64,000 nt of DNA from CAYPLH01 sp964411505 (GTDB lineage Bacteria > Bacillota > Clostridia > CAYPLH01 > DUMO01), in contig CAYPLH010000004.1 of NCBI GenBank assembly GCA_964411505.1, forward strand, positions 82,669 to 146,668, written 5' to 3'. Numbering within the stretch: the first letter of the stretch is position 1; each line of letters starts with the position of its first letter. The notes below the pieces were generated by a model. The model was given only the letters and a program-made list of their open reading frames with translations, was not told where the DNA came from and made no database searches. Position numbers and translations under genes: made by a program. This document shows positions 1 to 8,734 of the stretch, in pieces.

Positions 1-178
1 TGTTGGACATATTTTATCTGATTTTATATGGTATTCAGCTGTCTCAGTGGCGTTTTCCAAAGGAAAAAGGCTTGTTAGCGATACAGTATACAGTTGGCTT
101 ATACTTTTTCTTGGTGTATTCATCTTTGGATTTTCAATTTACTTTATAACCAGTGGCTGGAAAATGTTGTTCAATTAA
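1..178 (+). CDS. LysE-family exporter, C-terminal end (partial)
   Basis: The window opens inside a coding frame that ends with TAA at 176-178, giving about 58 residues. The fragment begins with GHILSDFIWYSAVS and contains a second hydrophobic segment near the C-terminus. This is the usual end of LysE/RhtB-type amino acid or small-solute exporters of the inner membrane, where a Gly-His and an Asp-x-x-Trp sit at the start of a late helix. The substrate cannot be told from this end. The N-terminal part lies outside the window. Confidence 0.7.
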   Translation, partial: VGHILSDFIWYSAVSVAFSKGKRLVSDTVYSWLILFLGVFIFGFSIYFITSGWKMLFN

Positions 179-235
179 ATAATATAAAATTTAATGGATA
201 AAATAATAAATGCTGTAGAAAAGGAGGTGAAGTCA

Positions 236-406
236 ATGGAACCCTACAATGCTCCAAAGATGAATGTCAAATGTAGTGTTGAAAATTGCAATTACAATAA
301 AAGTTATATGTGCCATGCCACAGCTTTAGAAGTGAATGCAACGGGTAATAATAAGGCTGAAACAAGTGATGGTACATGCTGCACTACATTTAAAAATAGG
401 TACTAA
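236..406 (+). CDS. DUF1540 domain protein
   Basis: A 56-residue protein with the cysteine spacing of DUF1540: C..ENCNYN...MCHA near the start and CCTTF near the end. DUF1540 proteins are short, probably metal-binding, and common in sporulating clostridia; their function is not established. The ATG at 236 is preferred over the upstream ATG at 194 because AAGGAGGTGA lies just in front of it and all recognisable sequence follows it. The gene stands alone, 57 bases after the LysE-type gene. Confidence 0.8.
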   Translation: MEPYNAPKMNVKCSVENCNYNKSYMCHATALEVNATGNNKAETSDGTCCTTFKNRY

Positions 407-523
407 GATAATGCAGGAAGTAGTTTAGAATAATAAGCTACCTCCTGTTCTCATAACAATTGGAAAGTGAAAAGTTTGTGATAGATGCCTTTTATTATCT
501 TTGATTGTATTGGTCACTTTTTA

Positions 524-1450
524 TCATGCCTGTCTTTCGAAGCTTTTTAAAAGCCTCAGGAAATGATTTGCCTCGCGTAAAACATGGTCGCCTAATAGCG
601 GCAGGATGATAGACTTTACGTTGCATGAAAGTATCCCTTGAGTACCTTGTTCTTTAAAATTCCTTAATTCCTGAGTCGCCTTCAAACTTTCATCTGTAAC
701 TTCTTCTGATGGGATAGTCATGTCCATCGCTGCTTTTGCTTCAGAAGTCAACTGATCAAATTCATTTCCAAAATTATTAGCCTTATTAATCAAATCGTTT
801 TCTGTGGGATCAAGTAAGCCACGAATAAATTTTGCGTGCTCTGCCATTTGCCTATTCCAGAAAAATTCCAGCTCATTGGCATCTCTTTCTGCTGCAATTT
901 CTTCTCTTTTTTGAAGCTTTTGAATGGACAGCAGATATAACCTTGCTTCTCGTGTAATATGAACGATTAACAATGGATAATTAACTGTAAACATTTTACA
1001 AGATAAAACATTGGATAGAACCGTATCTTTAAATCGTATTAAATCAGCAATCAATCCTATAGACCGCTGATTAAGCATATAAACTCTCTGTTCAAGCATT
1101 GGGTTAACCGCCATCAAACCTCCACCTGCTAACCCCGCTTCTGCTTGTGTGAGTTCTGTTGGTATCTGTACTCCGGTAAAATAAGAAGAGACCATCTCCG
1201 CTTTTAGCGTATAGGGCGTTACAACTTCACCTGATTGAAGCACCGCTGGATTAACAACACCATTGGAAAGTGAAATGGCTTCTCTTAATAACCCATCGAA
1301 GTTCTTCCGAAAAGTATCTGCTTGCTGGGAAAAATTTGTATCCTTTGGTGTAAATCCTACTTCAAGAAAAAACGAATGCTCCTTCATTATCCTTGCAAAA
1401 AACAAATGCAATCCTAGGGATTGTTTCACAAAATCAATATTTGAAAGCAT
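524..1450 (-). CDS. DUF2935 family helical protein
   Basis: A 308-residue, mostly helical protein made of two similar halves, each with a histidine/glutamate pattern (for example LHLFFARIMKEHSFFLEVG near the start and EFFWNRQMAEHAKFIRGLL in the second half). This is the DUF2935 arrangement, a ferritin-like bundle in Bacillus and Clostridium proteins that probably binds a metal; no reaction is established. GGAGG precedes the start on the minus strand. It is a single gene, convergent with the DUF1540 gene. Confidence 0.8.
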   Translation of the reverse strand: MLSNIDFVKQSLGLHLFFARIMKEHSFFLEVGFTPKDTNFSQQADTFRKNFDGLLREAISLSNGVVNPAVLQSGEVVTPYTLKAEMVSSYFTGVQIPTELTQAEAGLAGGGLMAVNPMLEQRVYMLNQRSIGLIADLIRFKDTVLSNVLSCKMFTVNYPLLIVHITREARLYLLSIQKLQKREEIAAERDANELEFFWNRQMAEHAKFIRGLLDPTENDLINKANNFGNEFDQLTSEAKAAMDMTIPSEEVTDESLKATQELRNFKEQGTQGILSCNVKSIILPLLGDHVLREANHFLRLLKSFERQA

Positions 1451-1562
1451 ATTCTAATCCTCCAAAAAAATCTAATAATCTATATTACAATATATTTTAT
1501 GTTGCTTTTAATAAACTGTTACACTAAGAGGAGAAGATAAAATACTTAGTGAAGGTGAGTAT

Positions 1563-1764
1563 ATGAAAAAAGCTAATAAATATTAAAGAAAAATCTTTTA
1601 TTTCAAAGGTTTTACTCGAAAGCTTATTAATTGGCGGGTGGGTTTTTGCTTGGGAGGCTGTACACATGTTGTTCCTTGATATTATTGGGCCCTTTCGCAG
1701 ACATCGCGAAATAAGGCGGTTTCTAGACGCAGATCTCAGTTTCAAATATACAGCCTCTGAATAA
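1563..1764 (+). pseudogene. Small membrane protein with a frameshift in its first codons
   Basis: An ATG at 1563 follows GAAGGTGAG but its frame closes at 1584. The +1 frame stays open to TAA at 1762-1764 and reads as a convincing small protein: a hydrophobic segment (LLESLLIGGWVFAWEAVHML) then a basic tail (FRRHREIRRFLDAD). Removing one A from the A-run at 1566-1571 joins the two frames into about 66 residues. It is therefore either a broken gene or a sequence error. I do not recognise the family, though small proteins with this Trp-Glu-Ala helix and Arg-rich tail are seen near other clostridial genes. Confidence 0.5.
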
Positions 1765-1818
1765 GTGACTCGCATTAATCATATATTGCATGCTAAGTTT
1801 TTAATATTACTCCGTGCT

Positions 1819-2709
1819 TCAACCTTTCACGGCACCCACCAGAATACCTTTGACAAAATACTTCTGAACAAATGGATAAACGGATATGATGGGAAGAGAT
1901 ACCAATACAATTGCAGCCATCTCATAATTTTTAGAACTGGTTTTTGCTGCTTCAAGTACATCGACAGACCCTCTCGCATGGGCATAACCCCTCATATCCA
2001 TAGCCTTTTCGATTACCATAGCTCTCAAATAATACTGCAGTGTCCAAAGAGACCTAGTATTTGTAAAAATCATAACGTCAAACCAAGAATTCCATTTCGC
2101 CAGAGCAATAAACATGGATACTGCCGCAATTGTAGGAGATATTGCAGGAATTATAATTTTATATAAAACCTGAAATTCACTTGCTCCATCAATAATAGCG
2201 GCTTCGGTAAGCTCTGCAGGTATAGCTTGGATTTGACTTCTTAGGATAATTATATAAAAGAAGCTTGTCAATCCGGGGATGATTAATGAATAGTAAGTGT
2301 TAAACCAATGCAGGTATTTAGTAATCAACAGATAAAAGGGAATCAACCCCCCGCTGAAAAACATGGTAAATACATATAGGTATGCAATCACATCTCTTCC
2401 GTAAAACTTCTTGGTAAAAACATACCCTGCTGACAAATTAAGCAGCACACCCAGAAAAGTACTCACACATACAATAAAAACAGTATTAAATAAAGCTCTT
2501 CCAAATATTCCATCGAATAAAACCTCGCGGTACGCATATAAACTGAATCCCACAGGGAATATTCCTACAATATTGGCATTAACAGCTTGCCCTTCACTAA
2601 CCGATATGCTGATAATGTGCATGAAAGGTATAATAATTACCAAGCAGAAACAAGTTAAAATTATATAATTAATTGTATCAAATACAATCTTACCTGTTGT
2701 TCGTTTCAC
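1819..2709 (-). CDS. Carbohydrate ABC transporter permease (LplC/YtcP type)
   Basis: A 296-residue inner-membrane protein with six predicted helices. The EAA loop that contacts the ATPase reads ELTEAAIIDGASEFQVLYKI. It matches the second permease of LplABC/YtcP-type oligosaccharide importers (CUT1-like). It begins with GTG behind AAGGAGG on the minus strand and is the last of three genes (binding protein, permease, permease) read leftward. No ATPase gene is present; such systems usually share an MsmX-type ATPase encoded elsewhere. Confidence 0.88.
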   Translation of the reverse strand: MKRTTGKIVFDTINYIILTCFCLVIIIPFMHIISISVSEGQAVNANIVGIFPVGFSLYAYREVLFDGIFGRALFNTVFIVCVSTFLGVLLNLSAGYVFTKKFYGRDVIAYLYVFTMFFSGGLIPFYLLITKYLHWFNTYYSLIIPGLTSFFYIIILRSQIQAIPAELTEAAIIDGASEFQVLYKIIIPAISPTIAAVSMFIALAKWNSWFDVMIFTNTRSLWTLQYYLRAMVIEKAMDMRGYAHARGSVDVLEAAKTSSKNYEMAAIVLVSLPIISVYPFVQKYFVKGILVGAVKG

Positions 2710-2825
2710 TTAAATAAATCCTCCTTGTCTATTACATAATGGATAAATATTTATGTTAATTAGCTTAGTTTCCAGCTAAATCTTATCCAAAGATGACTGA
2801 CTTCGTTTATATAATCTTATGTTCT

Positions 2826-3785
2826 TTACCACATAGACCACTTCGAAATTCTTTTTACAATTGTATTTGCACTAAACACCATAATAAAGTTAACTACAGA
2901 TTGTGACAATCCTATTGCTGTTGTAAGACTAAATTGCTGCTGTTCCAATCCCAATCTGTATGTGTAAGTGGAAATTACATCACCTACGCTATATACCAGC
3001 GGATTATATAGAAGAAATATTTTTTCAAAACCTATAGTAACAATATTTCCTATGTTCAGTACAAGTAATATCGTAATCATTGTCTTTATACCTGGCAGTG
3101 TAATATACCAGGTCTGTTTCCATCTGTTTGCGCCATCTATAATTGCGCTTTCATACATCAAAGGGTTTATATTACTTATTGCTGCTATATAATAAATGGA
3201 CGATATTCCAACCCCTTTCCATATGTCTGAAATAATTACTATAGCGATAAAAGGATTCGGCTCCGCAAGAAAATGTATGGGTTGGGTCTTAAAAATATTG
3301 TATAATATTAGATTAACAAGACCACCGTCAGGTGACAAAACCGATCTTACAAGACCTGCAACAACAACCCAAGATACAAAGTAAGGCAAATATGATATAG
3401 TCTGAACTGCTTTTTTAAATCTCTTGTTGAAGACTTCATTCAGCAATAATGCCAGTATAATAGGTGCAGGAAAACCAAAAATTAGAGCAAGTATATTTAT
3501 TCTAATAGTATTAAACATTACTCTCCAAAAGTCATTACTTGTAAGAAAAAATTTAAAATGCGCAAATCCTGCCCACGGGCTTTGCATTATACCCCTAAAC
3601 GGAGAAAAATTTTTAAACGCTATAATAATTCCATACATGGGAAAATAATTAAACACAATTAAAGAAAGTAAGGATGGCAGTAATAGCCAATAAAAAGGCA
3701 ATGCCTTTTTAAGGTTTATACTTAGCCTTGTCTTTCTTTTGCTTATTTTATCACCTTCTATAAAACTATTTAGGGTTTTTTCCAT
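2826..3785 (-). CDS. Sugar ABC transporter permease (LplB/YteP type)
   Basis: A 319-residue membrane protein with the LplB/YteP signature near the N-terminus (YWLLLPSLLSLIVFNYFPMYG) and the EAA loop ESAIIDGANRWKQTWYITLPG. It pairs with the permease downstream to form the channel of an oligosaccharide importer. It lies 30 bases after the binding-protein gene and 116 bases before the second permease, so one transcript is likely. The start at 3785 follows GAAAGGTAG. Confidence 0.88.
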   Translation of the reverse strand: MEKTLNSFIEGDKISKRKTRLSINLKKALPFYWLLLPSLLSLIVFNYFPMYGIIIAFKNFSPFRGIMQSPWAGFAHFKFFLTSNDFWRVMFNTIRINILALIFGFPAPIILALLLNEVFNKRFKKAVQTISYLPYFVSWVVVAGLVRSVLSPDGGLVNLILYNIFKTQPIHFLAEPNPFIAIVIISDIWKGVGISSIYYIAAISNINPLMYESAIIDGANRWKQTWYITLPGIKTMITILLVLNIGNIVTIGFEKIFLLYNPLVYSVGDVISTYTYRLGLEQQQFSLTTAIGLSQSVVNFIMVFSANTIVKRISKWSMW

Positions 3786-3815
3786 TTAAATTGCTACCTT
3801 TCATTAACGCAAGTC

Positions 3816-5384
3816 TTATTTGTTATTGTCATACCATGTCTGCATATTTTCCTTGACGAAGCTGTATTTTTCAACATGCGCCTTTGCTTGGATCTCATAC
3901 TCTTCCATAGTAATGCGATTGGAAATTATAGAAAGGATAATGCTAGCATATTCCTCTCTTTCAGATGCCGATCTTAGAGATACATCCGATGGCATTATAT
4001 AAAATTCAAAAGGATCATATCCAGCAATTTTAGACTCTCTTAATGCAATCTCTTTATTTGCGGCTTGTGTTTTGGCCAGCTTACTCCTTGTTTCTTCATC
4101 TTCTATTGCACCTATACCGGCTAAAAAGAATGCATCCAATGCATCTAAAGTATGTGAATCCCACATATGTCTGTAAACTGCCCTAAGAAGGTATGAGTTA
4201 TTTGCCGCTTGTGGGTTTACTATTCGTTTGCCATCTGACATAGCGTATTCAACACCATCTTCGCCCCAAGCCGTAAATACCATAAATTCACGGTTTAGCA
4301 TTGCTTCAACCACCTTTGTAGCGTTGTCCGGATATTTGGTTTGTGCGTTTATAGCTATGCAGCCACCTCCCAAACGGCCGAGAAAATCATATACTTGTGC
4401 GGGGTCTACTCCATCTGCTACTGGATAGGGTACAGCTTCAAACCAGTCAGGTTTTCCTTGTTCAATAGGTACAGTATTCTGTGACCATGATGAAGTGCCG
4501 CCCCCAGTATAAACAAGAAGTTTTCTGTTGTCATACCTGTCTATCCAGTCCTGAACATCATTTGTAGCAAATGTAGAATCCAATAGTCCCTCATCGTATA
4601 GCATTCTGTAGAAATTAATACAATCTATCATTTTGGGATGCTCAAAAACATGAATAATCTTACCATTAATGTTTTTGTACTGAGATCCGCCCACGCCAAA
4701 TGAACGCATAAAAAAGTCAAGGTAGTTAATGCCAAAAGAAGAAAAAGGTGTGGACTCAGGATATTTATTCTTCAATGCAGTAGCTGCCTCTACCCACTCA
4801 TCCAGATTAGATGGGGTTTTACCTCCATAAACATCTTCAAGTAGATCCATTCTCGCTATTAATACAATTGGATTAATAGTCTCTTTAATGTTTGACCTGA
4901 TAACATAAATATTTTGGTTTTCATTTTTCTGTTTTTCCCACAGTTCGGTAGTGTGAAAATCTTTCATGATTTGTGATTTGTTGATATACGGGTCAAGAGC
5001 CAGCAAACCTCCGTCAGTTCCTACTGCATTAAGTTGCTCATAACCGTATTGTGTAATAATATCCGGAAGATTCCCTGAAGATAAAATCAGGTTAAACTGT
5101 GTCTCTCTTTCGGCAGGTAATGGTACAGTAAGTTTAAGTTTTACGTTTGCATAATCATTAAGATATTTTGTATATGGGTTATTCTGAAATTCCAGATCCC
5201 TTACCTGAAGTGTTGTTACAAGAAACATTTCTAAATTCACCGGTGATTCAATTATCTGACCTGTTCCATCCTGTGAACTGGCGCCTCCGTTTTTGGCATC
5301 CCGGTTTGTACATCCTGCAACTAACAGGGAAAACAAAAACACACAACTAATTACTAATGAAATAACTTTAATGTTTTTTTTCAT
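3816..5384 (-). CDS. Extracellular sugar-binding lipoprotein (LplA type)
   Basis: A 522-residue solute-binding protein. It starts with a lipoprotein signal: basic KK, a hydrophobic stretch and the lipobox LVAGC, so the mature protein is anchored by Cys25. The body is the large two-lobed LplA/YtcQ form (about 500 residues) that presents oligosaccharides to the two permeases encoded just downstream. AAGGAGG sits directly before the ATG. The substrate is unknown; related systems import complex plant or host polysaccharide fragments. Confidence 0.88.
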   Translation of the reverse strand: MKKNIKVISLVISCVFLFSLLVAGCTNRDAKNGGASSQDGTGQIIESPVNLEMFLVTTLQVRDLEFQNNPYTKYLNDYANVKLKLTVPLPAERETQFNLILSSGNLPDIITQYGYEQLNAVGTDGGLLALDPYINKSQIMKDFHTTELWEKQKNENQNIYVIRSNIKETINPIVLIARMDLLEDVYGGKTPSNLDEWVEAATALKNKYPESTPFSSFGINYLDFFMRSFGVGGSQYKNINGKIIHVFEHPKMIDCINFYRMLYDEGLLDSTFATNDVQDWIDRYDNRKLLVYTGGGTSSWSQNTVPIEQGKPDWFEAVPYPVADGVDPAQVYDFLGRLGGGCIAINAQTKYPDNATKVVEAMLNREFMVFTAWGEDGVEYAMSDGKRIVNPQAANNSYLLRAVYRHMWDSHTLDALDAFFLAGIGAIEDEETRSKLAKTQAANKEIALRESKIAGYDPFEFYIMPSDVSLRSASEREEYASIILSIISNRITMEEYEIQAKAHVEKYSFVKENMQTWYDNNK

Positions 5385-6038
5385 AGTACTCCTCCTTATG
5401 AAATATTAATATTAATCTATTTTGATTTATAGATTCCAAATCCAAATTATCTGCGTCATTAATATTTTTTTTGTGTATTTTAAAATTACAATAACACGCT
5501 TATTAAAATGACCGAAGTTATGAGCAATAGCTTATACTCCAAAGTATGAAATCTTGATTTTATACAAATCAGATTATGGATTATTAAAAAGTTGTATCTA
5601 TAATACTATAATACAATCTCAATAATTGCAAATTTCATACGTTAGCTGTGAGTCAAATTACCTTTTGTTGATTAAACAATACCCGTAACATATAATTGAC
5701 TATATAGGGAATAGCATTATTTTTTAAATAGGGATGCATATCAATGGCAGTAAGCATAAAATATGACGAAAGCAGGCTGGTATTGCTTGCAATTGAACGG
5801 GATACTGACTTTATAGTTGTAGATATTACTTGAAATAATTTGATTTGGAATAATACAAAGGGACAGTATGGTGTGGAGTGCCTAATTGGTTCTAAAACGC
5901 CTTAAACTGATTAATTCGGATGTTTTATTTATAAGAGGTTCTGCTATAATTAAATCAAAATTGTTGCTTACCCCGAGTAGTATTAATGGGATATTTGACT
6001 GCAAAAAACAGGTTTCGCCAGTCTATAATACAACTTGC
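5385..6038. other. Intergenic region with no recognised gene
   Basis: About 650 bases of A+T-rich DNA between the leftward sugar importer and the rightward ATP-grasp gene. The promoter of the importer must lie here, but I see no clear -35/-10 pair. A short open frame at 5744-5833 (29 residues, starting MAVSIKYDESR) has no good ribosome site and no recognisable family, so it is not called as a gene. Confidence 0.5.
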
Positions 6039-6083
6039 TTTTATCAAACACTCCGATCACAACGATCGGAGTGTTTGATAAAA
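6039..6083. repeat. Perfect 20-bp inverted repeat with 5-base loop
   Basis: Bases 6039-6058 (TTTTATCAAACACTCCGATC) are exactly complementary to 6064-6083, separated by ACAAC. There is no run of T after either arm, so it is not a standard terminator. It lies about 155 bases before the ATP-grasp start and could be a bidirectional terminator, an operator or a protected RNA hairpin. Confidence 0.85.
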
Positions 6084-6118
6084 CGCTAGCGGCGCGATGC
6101 ACAGAAAAACGCGATCGG

Positions 6119-6153
6119 TGAGCGCTTTTGCGCACAATTCGCGCAAGCGCTCA
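6119..6153. promoter_or_regulatory. GC-rich hairpin in the leader of the ATP-grasp gene
   Basis: TGAGCGC at 6119 pairs with GCGCTCA ending at 6153, and an inner TTGCGC/GCGCAA pair extends the stem with a small bulge. The stretch from about 6084 to 6153 is much richer in G+C than its surroundings. Together with the perfect palindrome just upstream, it gives the ATP-grasp gene a strongly structured leader. Confidence 0.55.
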
Positions 6154-6237
6154 TTGATTATTGTGAAACAATTTAGTTTTATATGCAGAAAAAAACGCAT
6201 CGTAAAAAAATTAAAAGTAGAAGGTTTGGTGGTATTT

Positions 6238-7257
6238 ATGGAAAGTGATGCTGTTCCTCTGTACGTTGTGGGGTTAACCTACAACCTGAAAAAAGGTATC
6301 ATATCTGAGGTCGAAGACCTTGAAGCAGAATATGATGATATTGGTACCGTTAATGCTATTAAGAAGGCAATCGAAGAAACCGGATGCAAAGTTGAACTGA
6401 TTGGAGCTGATGCTGATATTTTCAATAAGCTTCAAAATGTACAGCCGGACATAGTATTTAATATAGCCGAGGGGCTACATGGAAGAGGTAGGGAAGCGCA
6501 AGTTCCAGCAATTTTAACCCACTATGGCATACCCTTTACTGGTTCCGACGAAACAACATTGTGCCTGGCCTTGGATAAAGCCTTAGCGAAAAGACTTCTG
6601 GCAAGTTACAAAATTAAAACACCAAAATATAGATTGGTGGATAAGGCAGACGCAACTTCTATACGAAACCTTTCTTTCCCTATCATTGTAAAACCTAATG
6701 CAGAAGGATCAAGTAAGGGAATATCTGAAATGGCAATCGTAGAAAACAGGGAAGAACTAAAGCGGCAGGTAAAAGCGGAGTACAAGATGTACGGTCAGCC
6801 TCTTCTGGTGGAAGAATTCATCCGAGGCAGAGAATTTACCGTAGGTATTATAGGAAACGGTACGAAAACAACTGTGCTGCCTCCTATGGAAATCGTATAT
6901 AATGATAAAAATTTAAAGAACAAAATATATAGCTTCAATGTTAAGAAAGACTATAAAAAGCATATCACTTATGTTTGCCCACCCAAATTAGACAATAAAA
7001 TAATGGATGAGATTATCAGGATTTCAAGAAAAATTTATGAAGTCCTGCAGTGCAAGGACTTTTCAAGAATTGATTTTCGTCTTAATGAGAATGGCGAAGT
7101 GTTTTTTATTGAGATCAACCCACTACCCGGACTTGCTCCAAATTATAGTGATTATCCAATGCTTGCTGAATTTTGTAGCATAGGTTATGGTGAGCTCATT
7201 AAGATGATTTTAAACAGTGCATTGATAAGATACGGCATGAAACCGGTTAGTGTTTAA
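6238..7257 (+). CDS. ATP-grasp ligase, D-Ala-D-Ala ligase-like
   Basis: A 339-residue ATP-grasp enzyme related to D-alanine-D-alanine ligase. Visible are the substrate-domain motif NIAEGLHGRGREAQ, the ATP-binding strand FPIIVKPNAEGSSKG, the lid-region LLVEEFIRGREFTVG, and the metal-binding RIDFRLN...FIEINPLPGLAP. Such enzymes join a carboxylate, as an acyl phosphate, to an amine. The frame is open further upstream (to 6097), but that part runs through the GC-rich hairpins and has no family character, so ATG 6238 is chosen. It lies 15 bases before the kamA-type gene. The partner suggests that it may ligate a beta-amino acid or a peptide rather than serve cell-wall synthesis; this is inference. 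Confidence 0.75.
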   Translation: MESDAVPLYVVGLTYNLKKGIISEVEDLEAEYDDIGTVNAIKKAIEETGCKVELIGADADIFNKLQNVQPDIVFNIAEGLHGRGREAQVPAILTHYGIPFTGSDETTLCLALDKALAKRLLASYKIKTPKYRLVDKADATSIRNLSFPIIVKPNAEGSSKGISEMAIVENREELKRQVKAEYKMYGQPLLVEEFIRGREFTVGIIGNGTKTTVLPPMEIVYNDKNLKNKIYSFNVKKDYKKHITYVCPPKLDNKIMDEIIRISRKIYEVLQCKDFSRIDFRLNENGEVFFIEINPLPGLAPNYSDYPMLAEFCSIGYGELIKMILNSALIRYGMKPVSV

Positions 7258-7272
7258 GGGAGGTGCCGTTCA

Positions 7273-8454
7273 ATGAGAAGTTATAATTCAATTGGTGTTT
7301 GGAAAAATGTTTCGGAAAAAGACTGGAATGATTGGAAGTGGCAGCTAAGGAACAGGATAATATCCACTGAAAAGCTGACCGAAGTCATTGATCTTAATCC
7401 AATGGAAAAGCAGGCTATTGATTTATGTCTAAAAAACTACAGAATGGCTGTAACGCCATATTATGCTACCCTGATGGATCCTGTTAATCCAGATTGCCCA
7501 ATAAGAATGCAAGGTGTACCTTCTGTTAAGGAGTTATCCTATCAGGCTTGTGAAATGAGTGATTCTTTGGGTGAAGAACATTATTCGCCTGTAGAAAATA
7601 TAGTGCACAGGTACCCTGATAGGGTATTGTTTCTTATTACACATAAGTGTTCAATGTACTGCAGGCATTGCACAAGAAAAAGGATTGTAGGTGAAGAGGA
7701 TTTTTCAATTAATGAAAAAACTCTTGAAAATGCTCTCAATTACATCAGAGAACATACAGAGGTTCGTGATGTTCTACTTTCGGGGGGAGATCCCTTTGTT
7801 ATGACTGATGCGTATCTTGAAAATATTATTTCCAAAGTGAGGGAGATATCTCATGTGGAGATAATAAGGATAGGTACAAGGACGCCTGTTGTACTGCCTA
7901 TGAGAATAACCGACAGTCTTTTAAGCATGCTTAAGAAGTATCATCCGATTTGGATAAATACCCATTTTAATCATCCATATGAGGTTACCGAAGCTTCTAA
8001 AAGGGCTTGCGAAAAAATAGCGGATGCAGGTATACCGCTGGGTAATCAGAGTGTACTGTTAAAGGGTGTAAATGATGACCCCGAAACATTAAAGATCCTT
8101 TATCATAAACTGGTTAAAATTAGGTGCCGTCCCTATTACCTCTATCAATGTGACCTTGTAAAGGGACTTGGTCATTTTCGGACACCAGTGGAAACGGGTA
8201 TAAACATTATCCGAAATCTCAGAGGTTATACATCAGGTTATGCTGTACCACAATTTGTTATAGATGCCCCTGGAGGAGGAGGAAAGATACCTATAAATCC
8301 GGACTATATAGTATCTTTAACAGGTGATAATGTTATAATGCGGAATTATAAGGACGAGATTTACGTTTATCCCAATATGCCAAAGGAGGCTCAGCCGTTG
8401 GCAGTGAAACCTGCTTTGGTAGATTCGGGTATTGTAAACAGTACGGTTTCATAA
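7273..8454 (+). CDS. KamA-family radical SAM aminomutase, lysine 2,3-aminomutase type
   Basis: A 393-residue radical SAM and PLP enzyme. The iron-sulfur cluster motif is C126-x3-C130-x2-C133 (THKCSMYCRHC). The PLP lysine is K338 in APGGGGK. The two aspartates that hold the side-chain amine of lysine in clostridial lysine 2,3-aminomutase are both present, as D294 (QCD) and D331 (VID), 37 residues apart as in that enzyme; glutamate 2,3-aminomutase has Lys and Asn there. This supports conversion of L-lysine to beta-lysine, although the start is shorter than some relatives. GGAGGTGCC precedes ATG 7273, and the ATP-grasp gene is directly upstream. Confidence 0.82.
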   Translation: MRSYNSIGVWKNVSEKDWNDWKWQLRNRIISTEKLTEVIDLNPMEKQAIDLCLKNYRMAVTPYYATLMDPVNPDCPIRMQGVPSVKELSYQACEMSDSLGEEHYSPVENIVHRYPDRVLFLITHKCSMYCRHCTRKRIVGEEDFSINEKTLENALNYIREHTEVRDVLLSGGDPFVMTDAYLENIISKVREISHVEIIRIGTRTPVVLPMRITDSLLSMLKKYHPIWINTHFNHPYEVTEASKRACEKIADAGIPLGNQSVLLKGVNDDPETLKILYHKLVKIRCRPYYLYQCDLVKGLGHFRTPVETGINIIRNLRGYTSGYAVPQFVIDAPGGGGKIPINPDYIVSLTGDNVIMRNYKDEIYVYPNMPKEAQPLAVKPALVDSGIVNSTVS

Positions 8455-8491
8455 TGAAGGGTTTTTTTATACAGGACAGACTGGGCATTGT

Positions 8492-8510
8492 CCGCGACAT
8501 CGTGTCGCGG
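8492..8510 (+). terminator. Hairpin after the kamA-type gene
   Basis: CCGCGACA at 8492-8499 pairs perfectly with TGTCGCGG at 8503-8510 around a TCG loop, 38 bases after the stop codon. The following TTATTTG is only weakly U-rich, so termination may be partial. Confidence 0.6.
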
Positions 8511-8626
8511 TTATTTGTGGCTGTGTCGCTCAGGATAGTATTTATGTTGTATCATCCTATTATTGTTTGATATAATAGCAGTGCAAGAAAATCAAAAATC
8601 GAAAAGGAATGAATTTCGGAATAATT

Positions 8627-8734
8627 ATGGAGCTTACATATACAAATAGATTTAAAAAAGATTATAAGAAATTGTCGCAGGAAGTAAAGAAAGGTTTTCA
8701 ATCAAAATTGAGGTGGTATAACCGTGGCTTTTAA
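8627..8734 (+). pseudogene. RelE/ParE-type toxin, N-terminal fragment
   Basis: A 35-residue frame beginning MELTYTNRFKKDYKKLSQ, which is the usual start of RelE/YafQ-type mRNA interferases (strand, then a basic helix). It stops at 8732-8734 after the first helix, so about two thirds of the toxin is missing. Its last codons overlap the start of the LuxR-type gene. No antitoxin partner is visible upstream. Confidence 0.55.

Noticed and set aside
1563..1590. Programmed -1 frameshift at the A-run
   Set aside because: Joining the two frames needs a +1 shift, so a -1 slippery site does not help.
1765..2166. 133-codon plus-strand frame
   Set aside because: It lies entirely antisense to the sugar permease gene, has no ribosome site, and its protein has no recognisable character.
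5886..6089. 67-codon plus-strand frame before the ATP-grasp gene
   Set aside because: It runs through the perfect palindrome and has no ribosome site or family resemblance.
6097..6237. Upstream extension of the ATP-grasp gene to 6097
   Set aside because: The extra 47 codons cover the GC-rich hairpins and do not look like the start of an ATP-grasp protein.
7273..8454. Glutamate 2,3-aminomutase instead of lysine 2,3-aminomutase
   Set aside because: The two discriminating positions are Asp294 and Asp331, as in the lysine enzyme, not Lys and Asn.
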